Shown: positions 34,883 to 44,037, counted from the first letter of the stretch. The stretch: 64,000 nt of DNA from Niabella sp. (GCA_027493055.1 JAPUDO010000046.1:1-64000), one strand, 5' to 3'. Numbers and translations: made by a program. The notes: generated by a model from the letters alone, not told the origin.

Positions 34883-35035
34883 ATTATCTGGCAAATCGTT
34901 TTATAAATATTTAAATAGCCCAGCCGCCGGCCCATAGCTTTACCGCTTATCGTTTTTAACAATACCGGTATGCAGTTCATGGCTTACTCTCCATTAGCTT
35001 ACGGCGCACATTAGCCTGTAAACTATACATAAATA

Positions 35036-36862
35036 CTACTTCAGATCCAGCTTTATCTGCAGCTCTGTAAATTGCTTCTCATCAATCGCAGAAGGGGCAT
35101 CCAGCATTACATCCCTGCCGCTGTTGTTTTTAGGGAAAGCAATAAAATCGCGAATGCTTTCACTGCCACCTAAAATAGAACAAAGCCTGTCTAAGCCGAA
35201 AGCAATACCTCCGTGCGGCGGCGCACCATACTCAAACGCTCCCAAAAGGAACCCGAATTTATGCTGCTGCTCCTGCTCATCCATACCCAGTGCCTCAAAC
35301 ATTTTTTGCTGCAATTCTTTTTGATAGATACGGATACTGCCGCCACCAATTTCATTACCATTCAATACCATATCATACGCATTGGCTTTAATGCCGGCAT
35401 AAGGGTGTTTCAGGTATTCAGCAGCATTTTCAATAACAGGGTTATTATTAATCATGGTATCAATATCAGATGGCTTGGGCGATGTGAAAGGATGGTGCCG
35501 GGCTACCCACCTGTTCTCTTCTTCTGCATATTCAAACAACGGGAAATCCAATACCCATAACAGTTTAAACTCGTCGTTTTTCCTTAAACTCAAACGCTTA
35601 CCCATTTCCAGACGAAGCTCGCTGGCGGCTTTACGGGTACGCTCTTCTGCACCTGCCAGTATCAGAACTAAATCACCGGCTTTGGCGCCGGCTGCATCCG
35701 CAATAGCTTTCAATCTTTCTTCGCTGTAAAATTTATCTACACTGCTTTTGTATGTTCCGTCTGCGTTACACTTAATAAACACAAGTCCTTTCATACCTAT
35801 TTGCGGACGTTTTACCCACTCTGTGAGCTCATCGGTTTGTTTGCGGGTATATTCGCTGCAACCAGGCACCGCAATGGCTATTACTGTTTCGGCTCCATCA
35901 AATACCTGGAAACCGGCGCCATCTACCAGGTGCGCATGCACTTCCTTATCTGCAAAAACATGTTTAGGATATTTGATATTAAGCAATTTCATCCCAAAGC
36001 GGATATCCGGCTTATCATTACCGTATTGCCACATGGCTTCCTGCCAGCTCATCCGTTCTACAGGCTCATTATAATCTATTCCTTTAACAGCTTTAAAAAC
36101 ATATTTGATCAAACCCTCAAACATGCCCAGCACATCCTCCTGCTGCACAAAAGCCATTTCGCAGTCTATTTGTGTAAACTCCGGCTGGCGGTCGGCACGC
36201 AGGTCCTCATCCCTGAAACATTTTACAATCTGGTAATAACGATCATAGCCGCTTACCATTAATAACTGCTTAAAGGTTTGCGGAGACTGCGGCAGTGCAT
36301 AAAATTCGCCGGGATTCATGCGGCTGGGCACTACAAAATCCCTTGCCCCTTCAGGAGTTGATTTTATCAGGAAAGGCGTTTCAATGTCCATGAAATTTTG
36401 CTGGTGCAGGTAATCCCGTGTAGCACGGTTTACCGCATAGCGCAACTCCAGGTTCTTTTTAACCATATTACGGCGCAGGTCCAGGAAGCGATATTTCATG
36501 CGCAGATCATCCCCGCCATCGGTATCATCCTGGATGGTAAAAGGAGGTGTGATGCTTTTATTTAAGATGGTGAAACTTTCTACCAGCAATTCCACATCGC
36601 CGGTAGGAATGTTTTTGTTTTTATTGCTGCGCTCATTCACTTTACCGGTAGCCTGCAGCACAAATTCCCGGCCCAGCGGATGTTCATCCAGTTGTGCATT
36701 TAAAGACTCGGAAAACAATAATTGGGTAATGCCATAACGATCGCGCAGATCAACAAAGGTGATACTTCCGAATTTGCGAACGGTTTGCACCCAGCCGGCC
36801 AGGGTTACTTCTTTATTTACATCTGCGATTCTCAGCTCGCCACAGGTATGCGTACGAAACAT
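35036..36862 (-). CDS. aspS: Aspartyl-tRNA synthetase
   Basis: About 608 residues, class II synthetase. It has the N-terminal OB anticodon-binding domain ([29 protein letters not shown]), motif 2 [18 protein letters not shown], an inserted GAD domain of the bacterial type (about 300-420), and motif 3 [15 protein letters not shown]. It charges tRNA-Asp in the cytoplasm. The ATG at 36862 matches the family start; an in-frame GTG at 36907 would add 15 residues without family likeness. A promoter box and an inverted repeat lie about 130 bp upstream. Confidence 0.95.
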   Translation of the reverse strand: MFRTHTCGELRIADVNKEVTLAGWVQTVRKFGSITFVDLRDRYGITQLLFSESLNAQLDEHPLGREFVLQATGKVNERSNKNKNIPTGDVELLVESFTILNKSITPPFTIQDDTDGGDDLRMKYRFLDLRRNMVKKNLELRYAVNRATRDYLHQQNFMDIETPFLIKSTPEGARDFVVPSRMNPGEFYALPQSPQTFKQLLMVSGYDRYYQIVKCFRDEDLRADRQPEFTQIDCEMAFVQQEDVLGMFEGLIKYVFKAVKGIDYNEPVERMSWQEAMWQYGNDKPDIRFGMKLLNIKYPKHVFADKEVHAHLVDGAGFQVFDGAETVIAIAVPGCSEYTRKQTDELTEWVKRPQIGMKGLVFIKCNADGTYKSSVDKFYSEERLKAIADAAGAKAGDLVLILAGAEERTRKAASELRLEMGKRLSLRKNDEFKLLWVLDFPLFEYAEEENRWVARHHPFTSPKPSDIDTMINNNPVIENAAEYLKHPYAGIKANAYDMVLNGNEIGGGSIRIYQKELQQKMFEALGMDEQEQQHKFGFLLGAFEYGAPPHGGIAFGLDRLCSILGGSESIRDFIAFPKNNSGRDVMLDAPSAIDEKQFTELQIKLDLK

Positions 36863-36992
36863 CTCTATTAAATATTGATTATTGAATAATCGTAAAACTG
36901 ATGCCACCTGTTTTGCAGCAAAATGGAGCTCCGATAGCTATCGAAACAACTTCAACAGTATATACTCTCTTGCCGGGAACATCATTTTTACG

Positions 36993-37028
36993 GGCTGCAA
37001 ATATACCATGATTGCAGCACTTGCAGCC
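36993..37028 (-). promoter_or_regulatory. aspS promoter box inside an inverted repeat
   Basis: On the minus strand TATATTTG (36998-37005) fits TAnnTTTG and would give a leader of about 130 nt. GGCTGCAA (36993-37000) and TTGCAGCC (37021-37028) form perfect 8-bp arms around it. A 12-bp palindrome, CGATAGCTATCG, lies in the leader at 36932-36943. Confidence 0.4.
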
Positions 37029-37127
37029 TTTATAAAAGCGCTTTTTAACCTATGTTTAAAAATAGCGCATTTATGCGATAGGAATAATTTGCCCGGCCTG
37101 TAAGTTTTACATAAATTGCTGTGGCCT

Positions 37128-37793
37128 ATGCCATCAACTAAACAAATATTCTTTTCTTATTCTGATTTTGCCCAGGACAAAGAGCTCTACCACAGGCTCA
37201 ACAGGCATTTTTCATCTTATGTGCGCAATAAGCTGGTATCTATAGTGGACAAAGACGTGATCTTTAAAGAAAGCGCAGATAAAAAAATAGCTTTTGAGCT
37301 TTTAAGAAAGTCTGACGTTGCAGTGCCCCTGCTAAGTGCGGATTTCCTGGCAGATGCCGATTGCTTCGAGATACTTAAAACGGCCATATCTGAAAAAAAG
37401 GATATCATACCCGTTCTAATAAGAGAGGTAGATATGGAATGTGATGAAAATTTAAAAGGCCTTAAAGAAAAACTGCTGCCATCAGATGGAAAATCGGTAT
37501 TACAGCACTTTGATATCACGGAAGATGATGACGCTATATTAGCAGCCGTAACAAAGCATATCAAAAATGTTGCTTTCAGGGAGTTTCAGCAGGTTCAGAT
37601 AACAAAGGATTCCAGGGTATTTTATTACTCATTGTCAGCAGTTATTCTAAGCATGGGTGTTTGTGCAGCAATTTATACACACCATAGCATAGAGAGCGTC
37701 ACTGCAGCCCTGTTTGTATTCCTGCTTTTTTTAAGCATATCCCTGTTTGCTTTAAAATATGCACTATTTCCAACAGCCATTAAAAAGAACTGA
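37128..37793 (+). CDS. Membrane-anchored TIR-domain protein
   Basis: 221 residues. An N-terminal TIR domain (about 5-145) starts KQIFFSYSDFAQDKEL. The conserved Glu81 (DADCFEIL) falls where TIR NAD-cleaving enzymes have their catalytic glutamate, and IIPVLI forms the next strand. Two C-terminal membrane helices follow (about 165-185 and 190-213). The TIR domain faces the cytoplasm if the usual inside-positive rule holds. I use ATG 37128 over the upstream TTG at 37116. It is first of three tightly spaced genes (next gene 2 bp on) and divergent from aspS. A near match to the -7 box, AATAATTTG, lies about 40 bp upstream. Function unknown; immune or signalling role inferred. Confidence 0.75.
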   Translation: MPSTKQIFFSYSDFAQDKELYHRLNRHFSSYVRNKLVSIVDKDVIFKESADKKIAFELLRKSDVAVPLLSADFLADADCFEILKTAISEKKDIIPVLIREVDMECDENLKGLKEKLLPSDGKSVLQHFDITEDDDAILAAVTKHIKNVAFREFQQVQITKDSRVFYYSLSAVILSMGVCAAIYTHHSIESVTAALFVFLLFLSISLFALKYALFPTAIKKN

Positions 37794-37795
37794 GC

Positions 37796-38611
37796 ATGGA
37801 AAAAACGCCGAGTGACATTATTGATCAGTATATTGAAAACCATAATAAAGCAAAGAAATGGACTTTGTTATGGGTTTTAATATTTTGCCTGCTGGCTACA
37901 GGCCTCATTTTTTTATCCGTAAAAAATAAAGAGCTGATTGAAGAAAATGCTCTTTTAAAGGCGCAGCAGGAGATCCAAAGCGCCGACTCTGCAAAGCAGG
38001 CCGTAGAAATAAGCCTGGAAAATACCACTGCCACTGTTGAAAAATTACAGCAGGAGAATGATTTAAGCGCCCTTGAAATAGAGCGCCTGTCATTACACAA
38101 CAGAAAGCTGATCAACTTGCAGCAGAACCAGCCGGTACAGCAAATAGACGATTCTTTAAAAAAGATACAGGCTAAAGTTATAGCAACCCAAAAATACATT
38201 CCGGTCAAACCTGTAACAAAAAGTATAACAGCGCCAGCCGCTCCCGCGGATAACAGTACTGCAGCGCCAAGCGCTGATGCTTCTCAAAGTTCTATTGTGT
38301 ACATACAATACATGCCCGGGTTCAGCGGCTACAAGGACAAAGTATCCGCAGCACTTAAAAGCTATACAGTACGGGCTCCGGAATTAATTGAACGGATAAC
38401 ATTTAATTCTACCGTAAAATATTTTAATGAAAGCGATGAAAAAGCGGCCAGCCATATAGCCCAGGTAGTAAGCAGCATTTTAGGCAGTCCGGTGCAGGCT
38501 AAATTCACCAGGCTGAAAGTACCCGCCGGACAAATTGAAGTTTGGCTGGGACAATATAAAGCAGCAGATATATCAGAAATAAGAAAGAAAATTAACGCTT
38601 CAAAAGAATAA
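37796..38611 (+). CDS. Single-span membrane protein with coiled coil and C-terminal alpha/beta domain
   Basis: 271 residues, no named family. Short cytoplasmic N-terminus, one membrane helix (about 22-42, WTLLWVLIFCLLATGLIFL), a long coiled coil (about 43-125), an Ala/Pro/Ser linker (about 143-165) and a compact alpha/beta domain (about 167-253: IVYIQYMPGFSGYKDKV, TVKYFNESDEKAASHIAQVV, QIEVWLGQY). The last part recalls the LytR C-terminal or similar small cell-wall-facing domains, with the 'vKYFnesDekaA' step; this is a resemblance only. Topology predicts the coiled coil and C-terminal domain in the periplasm. It lies between two TIR genes with 2-bp and 8-bp gaps, so it is likely the sensor or scaffold of the same system. 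Confidence 0.65.
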   Translation: MEKTPSDIIDQYIENHNKAKKWTLLWVLIFCLLATGLIFLSVKNKELIEENALLKAQQEIQSADSAKQAVEISLENTTATVEKLQQENDLSALEIERLSLHNRKLINLQQNQPVQQIDDSLKKIQAKVIATQKYIPVKPVTKSITAPAAPADNSTAAPSADASQSSIVYIQYMPGFSGYKDKVSAALKSYTVRAPELIERITFNSTVKYFNESDEKAASHIAQVVSSILGSPVQAKFTRLKVPAGQIEVWLGQYKAADISEIRKKINASKE

Positions 38612-38619
38612 CTGAGACC

Positions 38620-39084
38620 ATGACCCGGAAATTAAAAATATTTATCTCTTACGCACATGAAGATGAGGCCATGAAGAACGACCTGGACAAGCACCTCATC
38701 AGCCTGAAACGCAGTGACAAAATAGATGTGTGGCAGGACAGGATGCTGATGGCAGGAACAGAATGGGATAGCACTATTAAAAAAGAACTGGAAGAGGCTG
38801 ATATTATTCTTCTGCTGATCAGCGTAGATTTTATCAGCTCGCAGTACATCTGGGACAAAGAGCTAAAAACAGCCTTGCAAAAGCACGAAAACGGAACGGC
38901 GAGGATCATACCGGTAATACTGCGCGAATGCGACTGGCAGGATATGCCTTTTGCCAAACTGCAGGCATTACCAACGGGCGCTGAACCTGTAAGCCGTTTT
39001 CCTGATAAAGACCAGGCATATACCAATATTGCTAAAGAAATTGCACGCGTGGCAGATTTCCTGGCCTCCAAAACAACACTTTAA
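38620..39084 (+). CDS. Stand-alone TIR-domain protein
   Basis: 154 residues, a single soluble TIR domain. It has the opening strand KIFISYAHEDEAMKNDL, the BB-loop region DRMLMAGTEWD (about 40-50), the strand ILLLISVDFISS, and Glu81 in YIWDKELKTAL at the place of the catalytic glutamate of NAD-cleaving TIR proteins. It ends in a helix after DKDQAYTNIAKEIARVADFL. Such proteins make signalling nucleotides or deplete NAD in bacterial immunity (Thoeris and others), but none of their known partner effectors is encoded nearby. Third gene of the operon, 8 bp after the coiled-coil protein. A weak hairpin, TTTAAGT/ACTTAAA (39080-39096), overlaps the stop. Confidence 0.8.
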   Translation: MTRKLKIFISYAHEDEAMKNDLDKHLISLKRSDKIDVWQDRMLMAGTEWDSTIKKELEEADIILLLISVDFISSQYIWDKELKTALQKHENGTARIIPVILRECDWQDMPFAKLQALPTGAEPVSRFPDKDQAYTNIAKEIARVADFLASKTTL

Positions 39085-39204
39085 GTATAACTTAAAAATA
39101 CCATCCTTTTATACACTATTCCATGGTATATCGGCCTTAATAAAATTGACAAAAAACACTGCGACAGGCGAAATATCTCAGATTTAGCTTAATATTAATT
39201 GACT

Positions 39205-39212
39205 TAAATTTG
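39205..39212 (+). promoter_or_regulatory. -7 box (TAAATTTG) of the DUF2157-like gene
   Basis: Exact TAnnTTTG match 10 bp before the ATG at 39223, with TTTAG about 20 bp further upstream. It separates this gene from the TIR operon and predicts a very short leader. Confidence 0.5.
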
Positions 39213-39222
39213 TGATACGAAT

Positions 39223-40266
39223 ATGGCAATGAGGATAAATAAAAAAGAAAGCAGGTTATTGAATGAGGCAATTGAAATCTGGGAAAGGGATGCACTTATA
39301 GACCAGCCCACAGCTGAGAAGCTGAAGCAGCGCATTGCTTCTTACCGCAATGAATTTGATGCTGTTGCTTTCTATGCATCTATCGCTGCGGTGTCCTGTG
39401 CACTGCTTGCTTTTGGCGCCCTGGTTCTGGATGAGAAGTGGATTGAAAGACTGAGAAAGATTTTTGCTTTTTCCGAATTTGTGATTGGTTTTATTTTTGG
39501 GGCAGTGGCTGTTTTCCTGGTATGGATTGCCAAAAGAAGGATCAAAAAATTTCCCTATGCTATATTGGCTAACGAAAGCTTTACCATTTTAATTGCATTG
39601 TCTGCAGGAGTTTCTGTGGCGTATTTCACCAAAAGCTTTAATGCAGACTATCATTATTATGGCCTGAGCATATTCATTACGGCCTGCATTTACGGTGTAC
39701 TTGGTTTTTACTTAAATTCCAGGCTGCTATGGACCTGTATGATACTGGCCCTGATAAGCAGCTGGGCCACGCAAACATACGCCTGGTCAGACGATGCATC
39801 GCAATCTTATTTCCTGGGCATGAACTACCCATTGCGTATGGCGCTATTTGGTGCAGTAATGGTAGCAGCTGCTCATTTTTTACAACAATGGCAGGCCACC
39901 CAAAAATTTTATCCGCTATCATGGTATAGCAGCTGGTTGTTCCTGCTGCTGTCGGGACTTTTTTTATCAGCGTCGGGCAACCTGAGCTATGATGTATGGG
40001 CCGCTATAAAGCAGGGGAAATTATTTGTATGGGCCATAGCTTATACCTTGTTACTTATAGCCGTTTTGATCTATGCAATAAAACAAAAGGATGAAACACT
40101 GAGAGATATGACTATTGTGTTTTTCCTGCTGAATATTTATACCCGCTACTTCGAATATTTCTGGGACAGAACCAATAAGGGTTTGTTCTTTGCCTTGCTG
40201 GCATTATCGTTTTGGCTTATAGGAAAAAAAGCTGAGCAGCTCCGCAAAGGAGCACCGCCTGAATAG
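39223..40266 (+). CDS. DUF2157-like multi-span membrane protein
   Basis: 347 residues. An N-terminal helical part (about 1-45) has the DUF2157-like EIWERDALIDQPTAEKLKQRI. About nine or ten membrane helices follow from residue 48 onward, and a short basic tail closes the protein. DUF2157 proteins are predicted inner-membrane proteins of unknown role. It has its own promoter and starts 138 bp after the TIR operon, so a link to that operon is possible but not shown. No catalytic motif is visible. Confidence 0.65.
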   Translation: MAMRINKKESRLLNEAIEIWERDALIDQPTAEKLKQRIASYRNEFDAVAFYASIAAVSCALLAFGALVLDEKWIERLRKIFAFSEFVIGFIFGAVAVFLVWIAKRRIKKFPYAILANESFTILIALSAGVSVAYFTKSFNADYHYYGLSIFITACIYGVLGFYLNSRLLWTCMILALISSWATQTYAWSDDASQSYFLGMNYPLRMALFGAVMVAAAHFLQQWQATQKFYPLSWYSSWLFLLLSGLFLSASGNLSYDVWAAIKQGKLFVWAIAYTLLLIAVLIYAIKQKDETLRDMTIVFFLLNIYTRYFEYFWDRTNKGLFFALLALSFWLIGKKAEQLRKGAPPE

Positions 40267-40294
40267 TTCATTTGTTGCAGTTCCTGTTTTATTA

Positions 40295-40915
40295 TCAAAA
40301 CATAAAGCCCAGGCCCACATTAGCGCCAAGAGATGTATTATCGCCAAAGCGCTGAGCATTAAAATTAAGTGAGGGTAAAAAGGAAATAGTAGAACTTAAT
40401 GGAACCCGGTAAGCCGCTCCTAGCCTCACCAAAGCACCTCCATCAAGGTTCATTTTATCAAACTCATTTTTAATTTTCAGGAGTGGTGCATAGCCCACAT
40501 CTAAAATGAACGTCAGGCTGTTGTTAGATCCGTTGGGATAATACCTGAAATCTGCAAATATGGGTAACAAGGTCATGCTATGCCGGTTCTTAAAATAACC
40601 TGAAGGGAAGGTACTGTCGGGCGTAAAGGAAGCCGGGCGTGCCTTATAACCTGTAAACTGAAGTCCTACACCTAAGCCCACAGATAAGTTACGGTTTAAG
40701 AAAAAGCCGTTAATAGTGCTTAACGAAAAGCCGGCCGTTTTTATATGTGCACGGGCAAACTGTAAATCGGATGAATCTATAGACTGAAGGTACTGGGGTT
40801 CAGCTATATTAGTTATATTAAAATAGCCTTTTCCTTCTTTAGCCCTTAACTGTGCGGACAATAAATGGCTGCTCAGAAGCAAACAGCATAAAAATGCAAG
40901 CTTATATATTTTCAT
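40295..40915 (-). CDS. Small outer-membrane beta-barrel protein
   Basis: 206 residues with a signal peptide (MKIYKLAFLCCLLLSSHLLSAQ). The mature part alternates short beta strands and glycine-aromatic turns (GVGLQFTGYKARP, SLTFILDVGYAPLLKIK, ALVRLGAAYRVPL) and ends in GANVGLGFMF, a C-terminal Phe typical of outer-membrane barrels. Probably an eight-stranded barrel of the porin-like family common in Bacteroidota. Role unknown. It is convergent with the DUF2157-like gene and separated from the GT2 gene upstream by a hairpin repeat. Confidence 0.75.
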   Translation of the reverse strand: MKIYKLAFLCCLLLSSHLLSAQLRAKEGKGYFNITNIAEPQYLQSIDSSDLQFARAHIKTAGFSLSTINGFFLNRNLSVGLGVGLQFTGYKARPASFTPDSTFPSGYFKNRHSMTLLPIFADFRYYPNGSNNSLTFILDVGYAPLLKIKNEFDKMNLDGGALVRLGAAYRVPLSSTISFLPSLNFNAQRFGDNTSLGANVGLGFMF

Positions 40916-41059
40916 AGAAGGAAATGGTTTAGTAACTGTTTTGATAATCCTTTAAAGTTACAGCATTTTGTTGAATAAAAATAGTAAGCAATACTTACAT
41001 TTTTTAAGATGTATAATAAATTACATTTTTTTAAACCGGTAAAACCGATAGCACAGAGA

Positions 41060-41083
41060 GTGTAAAGCGAGAACGCTTTATAC
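41060..41083. repeat. Hairpin repeat, GTGxxAxGCG family, copy 1
   Basis: GTGTAAAGCG (41060-41069) and CGCTTTATAC (41074-41083) pair with one G-T step around AGAA. The flank CGATAGCA before it and AGCC after it match the copies at 51808 and 55080. It lies between the GT2 gene and the barrel gene, both minus strand. Confidence 0.55.
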
Positions 41084-41118
41084 AGCCCTGCAAGTAAGCA
41101 AAAAACCTGTTTTCGCCA

Positions 41119-42063
41119 TTAGCCCAAACCGATACGGTCTTCTACCAGGTAGGAATTCCGGCTCACTGAATTACGCGAAATAAGCTCGCTGAGAAAACCA
41201 GACAGGAACAACTGTACCCCGATTATGATAGCCGTAAGCGCTATATAAAAGGTAGGACGATTGGTAATCGCATACTCAGGATTAATAATTTTGGAAACAA
41301 TCAGTATTAAAGAGGTAAGAAATCCTACCAGGAAAAATATCGTACCCAGCAGGCCAAAAAAGTGCATAGGCTTTTTGGAGAACTTTCCTACAAAAGTTAT
41401 GGACATCAGATCCAGGAAGCCGTTAATAAAACGGTCCCAGCCAAATTTGGTAACGCCATATTTACGTTTGCGATGCTCTACTACTTTCTCCCCTATCTTT
41501 CTGAACCCCGCCCATTTAGCAATTACAGGTATATAACGGTGCATTTCGCCATACACTTCTATGCTTTTCACTACTTTTTTGTTGTAGGATTTAAGGCCGC
41601 AGTTAAAATCATGCAGCTTTATCTTTGATATGCGGCGGGTAACCGCATTAAAAAACCTGGAAGGAATGTTCTTGGTTAGCGTATTATCATAGCGAACTTT
41701 TTTCCAGCCGCTTACCAAATCGTATTTATCTTCTACTATCAGCCTTCTCAGTTCGGGTATTTCATCGGGGCTGTCCTGCAGATCGGCATCCATAGTTATT
41801 ACCACATTGCCCTGCGCCGCTCTGAATGCTTCATTTAAAGCGGCAGACTTACCATAATTACGCTGGAACCGGATGCCTTTTATATTTTCATTTTTAGCTC
41901 TAAGCTGCTGTATAACATTCCAGGAATCATCGGTACTGCCATCATCCACATAAATAACCTCGTAGCTAAAGTTATGGTCCCGCATTACGCGCGCTATCCA
42001 TTCTGTAAGCTCGGGTAAAGATTCTTCTTCATTCAACAAGGGTATAACAACAGATATATCCAT
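41119..42063 (-). CDS. Family 2 glycosyltransferase with C-terminal membrane helices
   Basis: 314 residues. A GT-A domain (about 1-225) has VVIPLLNEEESLPEL, the nucleotide-binding VDDGSTDDSW, and MDADLQDSPDEIPEL with its metal-binding DxD. Two membrane helices follow (about 232-258 and 268-293). This is the layout of DPM1/GtrB/ArnC-type enzymes that transfer a sugar from a nucleotide to a polyprenyl phosphate at the inner membrane. The start codon overlaps the stop of the DUF4199 gene by 1 bp, so it is last of a three-gene operon with DUF4199 and the dihydroorotase-like gene. Confidence 0.9.
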   Translation of the reverse strand: MDISVVIPLLNEEESLPELTEWIARVMRDHNFSYEVIYVDDGSTDDSWNVIQQLRAKNENIKGIRFQRNYGKSAALNEAFRAAQGNVVITMDADLQDSPDEIPELRRLIVEDKYDLVSGWKKVRYDNTLTKNIPSRFFNAVTRRISKIKLHDFNCGLKSYNKKVVKSIEVYGEMHRYIPVIAKWAGFRKIGEKVVEHRKRKYGVTKFGWDRFINGFLDLMSITFVGKFSKKPMHFFGLLGTIFFLVGFLTSLILIVSKIINPEYAITNRPTFYIALTAIIIGVQLFLSGFLSELISRNSVSRNSYLVEDRIGLG

Positions 42064-42557
42064 TATGATTTTTTGTTACGCAAATATAAAGACCCTGCCG
42101 TTGCCATTGTAACAATTACTCCTATAAATAAGTACTGAAAGATCGCTCCTGAAGCGGCCATTAACGGAAAATTCTTTTTCCCGGTTTCAATCATGGCATC
42201 TATTTCCTGCGGCGTACGGCTGGTTTCGGTTTTTAAAAGCTCCTGTTTAGTAAGCGCCGCTTTTTGCTCAATAAGTCCGGTATTGGCTTTATAAAAAATA
42301 AAGGTGTATAATGCCATAATAAGCGTTACTACCATAAAGCACCGGAATCCCTGGTTGAACAATTCGCCAAACTTCAGCGCCCTTTCTCTCTGCTTTGCGA
42401 AGGCTGTTATGCTCCATACAATACCAATACCATAGACCAGGTAGCCCGCATATTGCACAGCAGACCGTTCATTAGCCTTACCTAAGAACAGCCCCAACCC
42501 TACTGCTACCATCAGCAGTCCGGTTATTACTCCTTTTATTGTAGATGATAATTTCAA
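42063..42557 (-). CDS. DUF4199 membrane protein
   Basis: 164 residues with four membrane helices: about 10-26, 34-54, 70-90 and 132-155. A charged stretch (about 95-125) lies between the third and fourth. This is the pattern of DUF4199, a small inner-membrane family mostly found in Bacteroidota and of unknown role. The gene starts directly after the dihydroorotase-like stop (no gap) and overlaps the GT2 start by 1 bp, so the three proteins should be made together. Confidence 0.75.
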   Translation of the reverse strand: MKLSSTIKGVITGLLMVAVGLGLFLGKANERSAVQYAGYLVYGIGIVWSITAFAKQRERALKFGELFNQGFRCFMVVTLIMALYTFIFYKANTGLIEQKAALTKQELLKTETSRTPQEIDAMIETGKKNFPLMAASGAIFQYLFIGVIVTMATAGSLYLRNKKS

Positions 42558-43826
42558 TTACTGTTTATTTAATGTGAGCTTGTTTTTATGATAAATGCCT
42601 AAGGGCCTGCCGGTAAATTGTTTACCAATAAACGGTGAATTTTTACTTCTCGACAAAATATCTTTCTCATCGAAGGCCCATTGCTGCCCGGGCAGGAATA
42701 AGGTAAGCGAAGCTTCGTTGCCTTCGGCAATGGTAGGAACATCCATATTTAAAATACGCCGGGGGTTAACGCATAGCAGTTCCACCCAGCGCTCCTGCGG
42801 TACCTGGGGCAAAACAGTATTGATGGCAGCGTAAGCGGTTTGCAGGCTGATCATGCCATTTTTAGCATATTCAAACTCTACAATCTTATGATCCTTGTCC
42901 TGCGGTATGTGATGAGCTGCTATAACATCTACCCCACCTTCTGCAACAGCCTTTTGCAGGGCTTTCCGGTCTTTTTTATTTCGTAAAGGAGGATTTACCT
43001 TCAGATTGGTATTGTAAGCAGTAATGTCTTCATCACAAAAAACGAGGTTATAGGGTGTTGCAGAGCAGGTTACTGCCGTCTTTTTCTGTCTTGCTTCTTT
43101 GATCAGCTTCAAAGAGGTTTCAGTGCTTATACCTGTAAAATGCAGTTTTGACTCAGCATAAGCTGCCAGCTTAATATTGGATGCTACAGCTATTTCTTCG
43201 GCAATTTCAGGACGACCAGGCAGGCCCATCTGCGTTGAAGTAATTCCTTCGTTTACCAGCCCGTTAGGACTAATGCTTTTATCATCAGGCACCTGTATCA
43301 ACACCCCGTTAAAAGACTTGACATATTGCAGGGCTTTTACAAGGATACCGGCAGACTGTAACGGGTTCTTTCCATCGGAGAAAGCCACCGCACCACTCAG
43401 TTTCATATCGTACATTTCGGCCAGTTCTTTACCTTCTGCCCCACGGGTAATGCTCCCCAGCGGGTGAATACTTACAGGCAATTGCCTGGTTTTCTGTACT
43501 ATATATTCAACTACCGATTTCTGATCAATAGCCGGCCTGGTATTGGGGACAATACACACATCGGTATAACCTCCTGCTGCAGCCGCGTTTGCACCCGTTT
43601 CAAGAGTTTCCCTGAACTCAAAGCCGGGATCGGCAAAATCAGAAAAAATGTCTATCCACCCGGGAGATACATGCAGCCCATCCGCTTCCAGGTTTTTTAC
43701 TCCTTTAACTGAAATGTTTTTACCAATTGAAACTATTTTGCCGCTGGCGATATGTATATCAGCAATCTGACCGTTGTAAGGCGATGTGGGGTCAATAATT
43801 TTTGCCTGCTTAATGACGATGTTCAT
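42558..43826 (-). CDS. Dihydroorotase-like protein without the metal-binding residues
   Basis: 422 residues with the full amidohydrolase fold of the long-type dihydroorotase. The motif that in active enzymes reads D-x-H-x-H is here DIFSDF (residues 59-64), so both histidines are lost. The IATDHAPH motif reads IAAHHIPQ, and the usual HVST motif reads GIST. With the zinc ligands gone it should not open or close dihydroorotate itself. Such pseudo-dihydroorotases are known as structural partners of aspartate transcarbamoylase in other bacteria (PyrC'). First gene of an operon with DUF4199 and GT2. An active dihydroorotase should exist elsewhere in the genome. Confidence 0.85.
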   Translation of the reverse strand: MNIVIKQAKIIDPTSPYNGQIADIHIASGKIVSIGKNISVKGVKNLEADGLHVSPGWIDIFSDFADPGFEFRETLETGANAAAAGGYTDVCIVPNTRPAIDQKSVVEYIVQKTRQLPVSIHPLGSITRGAEGKELAEMYDMKLSGAVAFSDGKNPLQSAGILVKALQYVKSFNGVLIQVPDDKSISPNGLVNEGITSTQMGLPGRPEIAEEIAVASNIKLAAYAESKLHFTGISTETSLKLIKEARQKKTAVTCSATPYNLVFCDEDITAYNTNLKVNPPLRNKKDRKALQKAVAEGGVDVIAAHHIPQDKDHKIVEFEYAKNGMISLQTAYAAINTVLPQVPQERWVELLCVNPRRILNMDVPTIAEGNEASLTLFLPGQQWAFDEKDILSRSKNSPFIGKQFTGRPLGIYHKNKLTLNKQ

Positions 43827-43973
43827 TAAGTTGCGAAGATAAGGTATGGAAATTTATGATTAACACAGAATGTCTATTTACCGCACTTTTTTATTTATAC
43901 TGATTGCCAGAAATCAATATTACAATTTTTAGGCAAGGACGTATAGCAAAATCAGCTTTCGGGCTCTCATATC

Positions 43974-43987
43974 CTGATCAAGATCAG
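43974..43987. promoter_or_regulatory. FNR/CRP-type dyad before the universal stress gene
   Basis: CTGAT-CAAG-ATCAG is a perfect 5-bp dyad close to the FNR site TTGAT-N4-ATCAA. A near -7 box, TACCTTTA (44010-44017), would put the dyad centre about 42 bp before the transcription start, the usual place for an activator. Confidence 0.45.
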
Positions 43988-44037
43988 CTTTATCCGACTC
44001 AAAACCCAATACCTTTAAGGTAATAAAACCATTCATT

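Noticed and set aside
36863-36907. Longer aspS starting at GTG 36907
   Set aside because: The added 15 residues have no family likeness, while [11 protein letters not shown] is a typical AspS start.
37116-37127. TTG start for the first TIR gene
   Set aside because: It adds four residues only; the ATG at 37128 begins directly before the first TIR strand.
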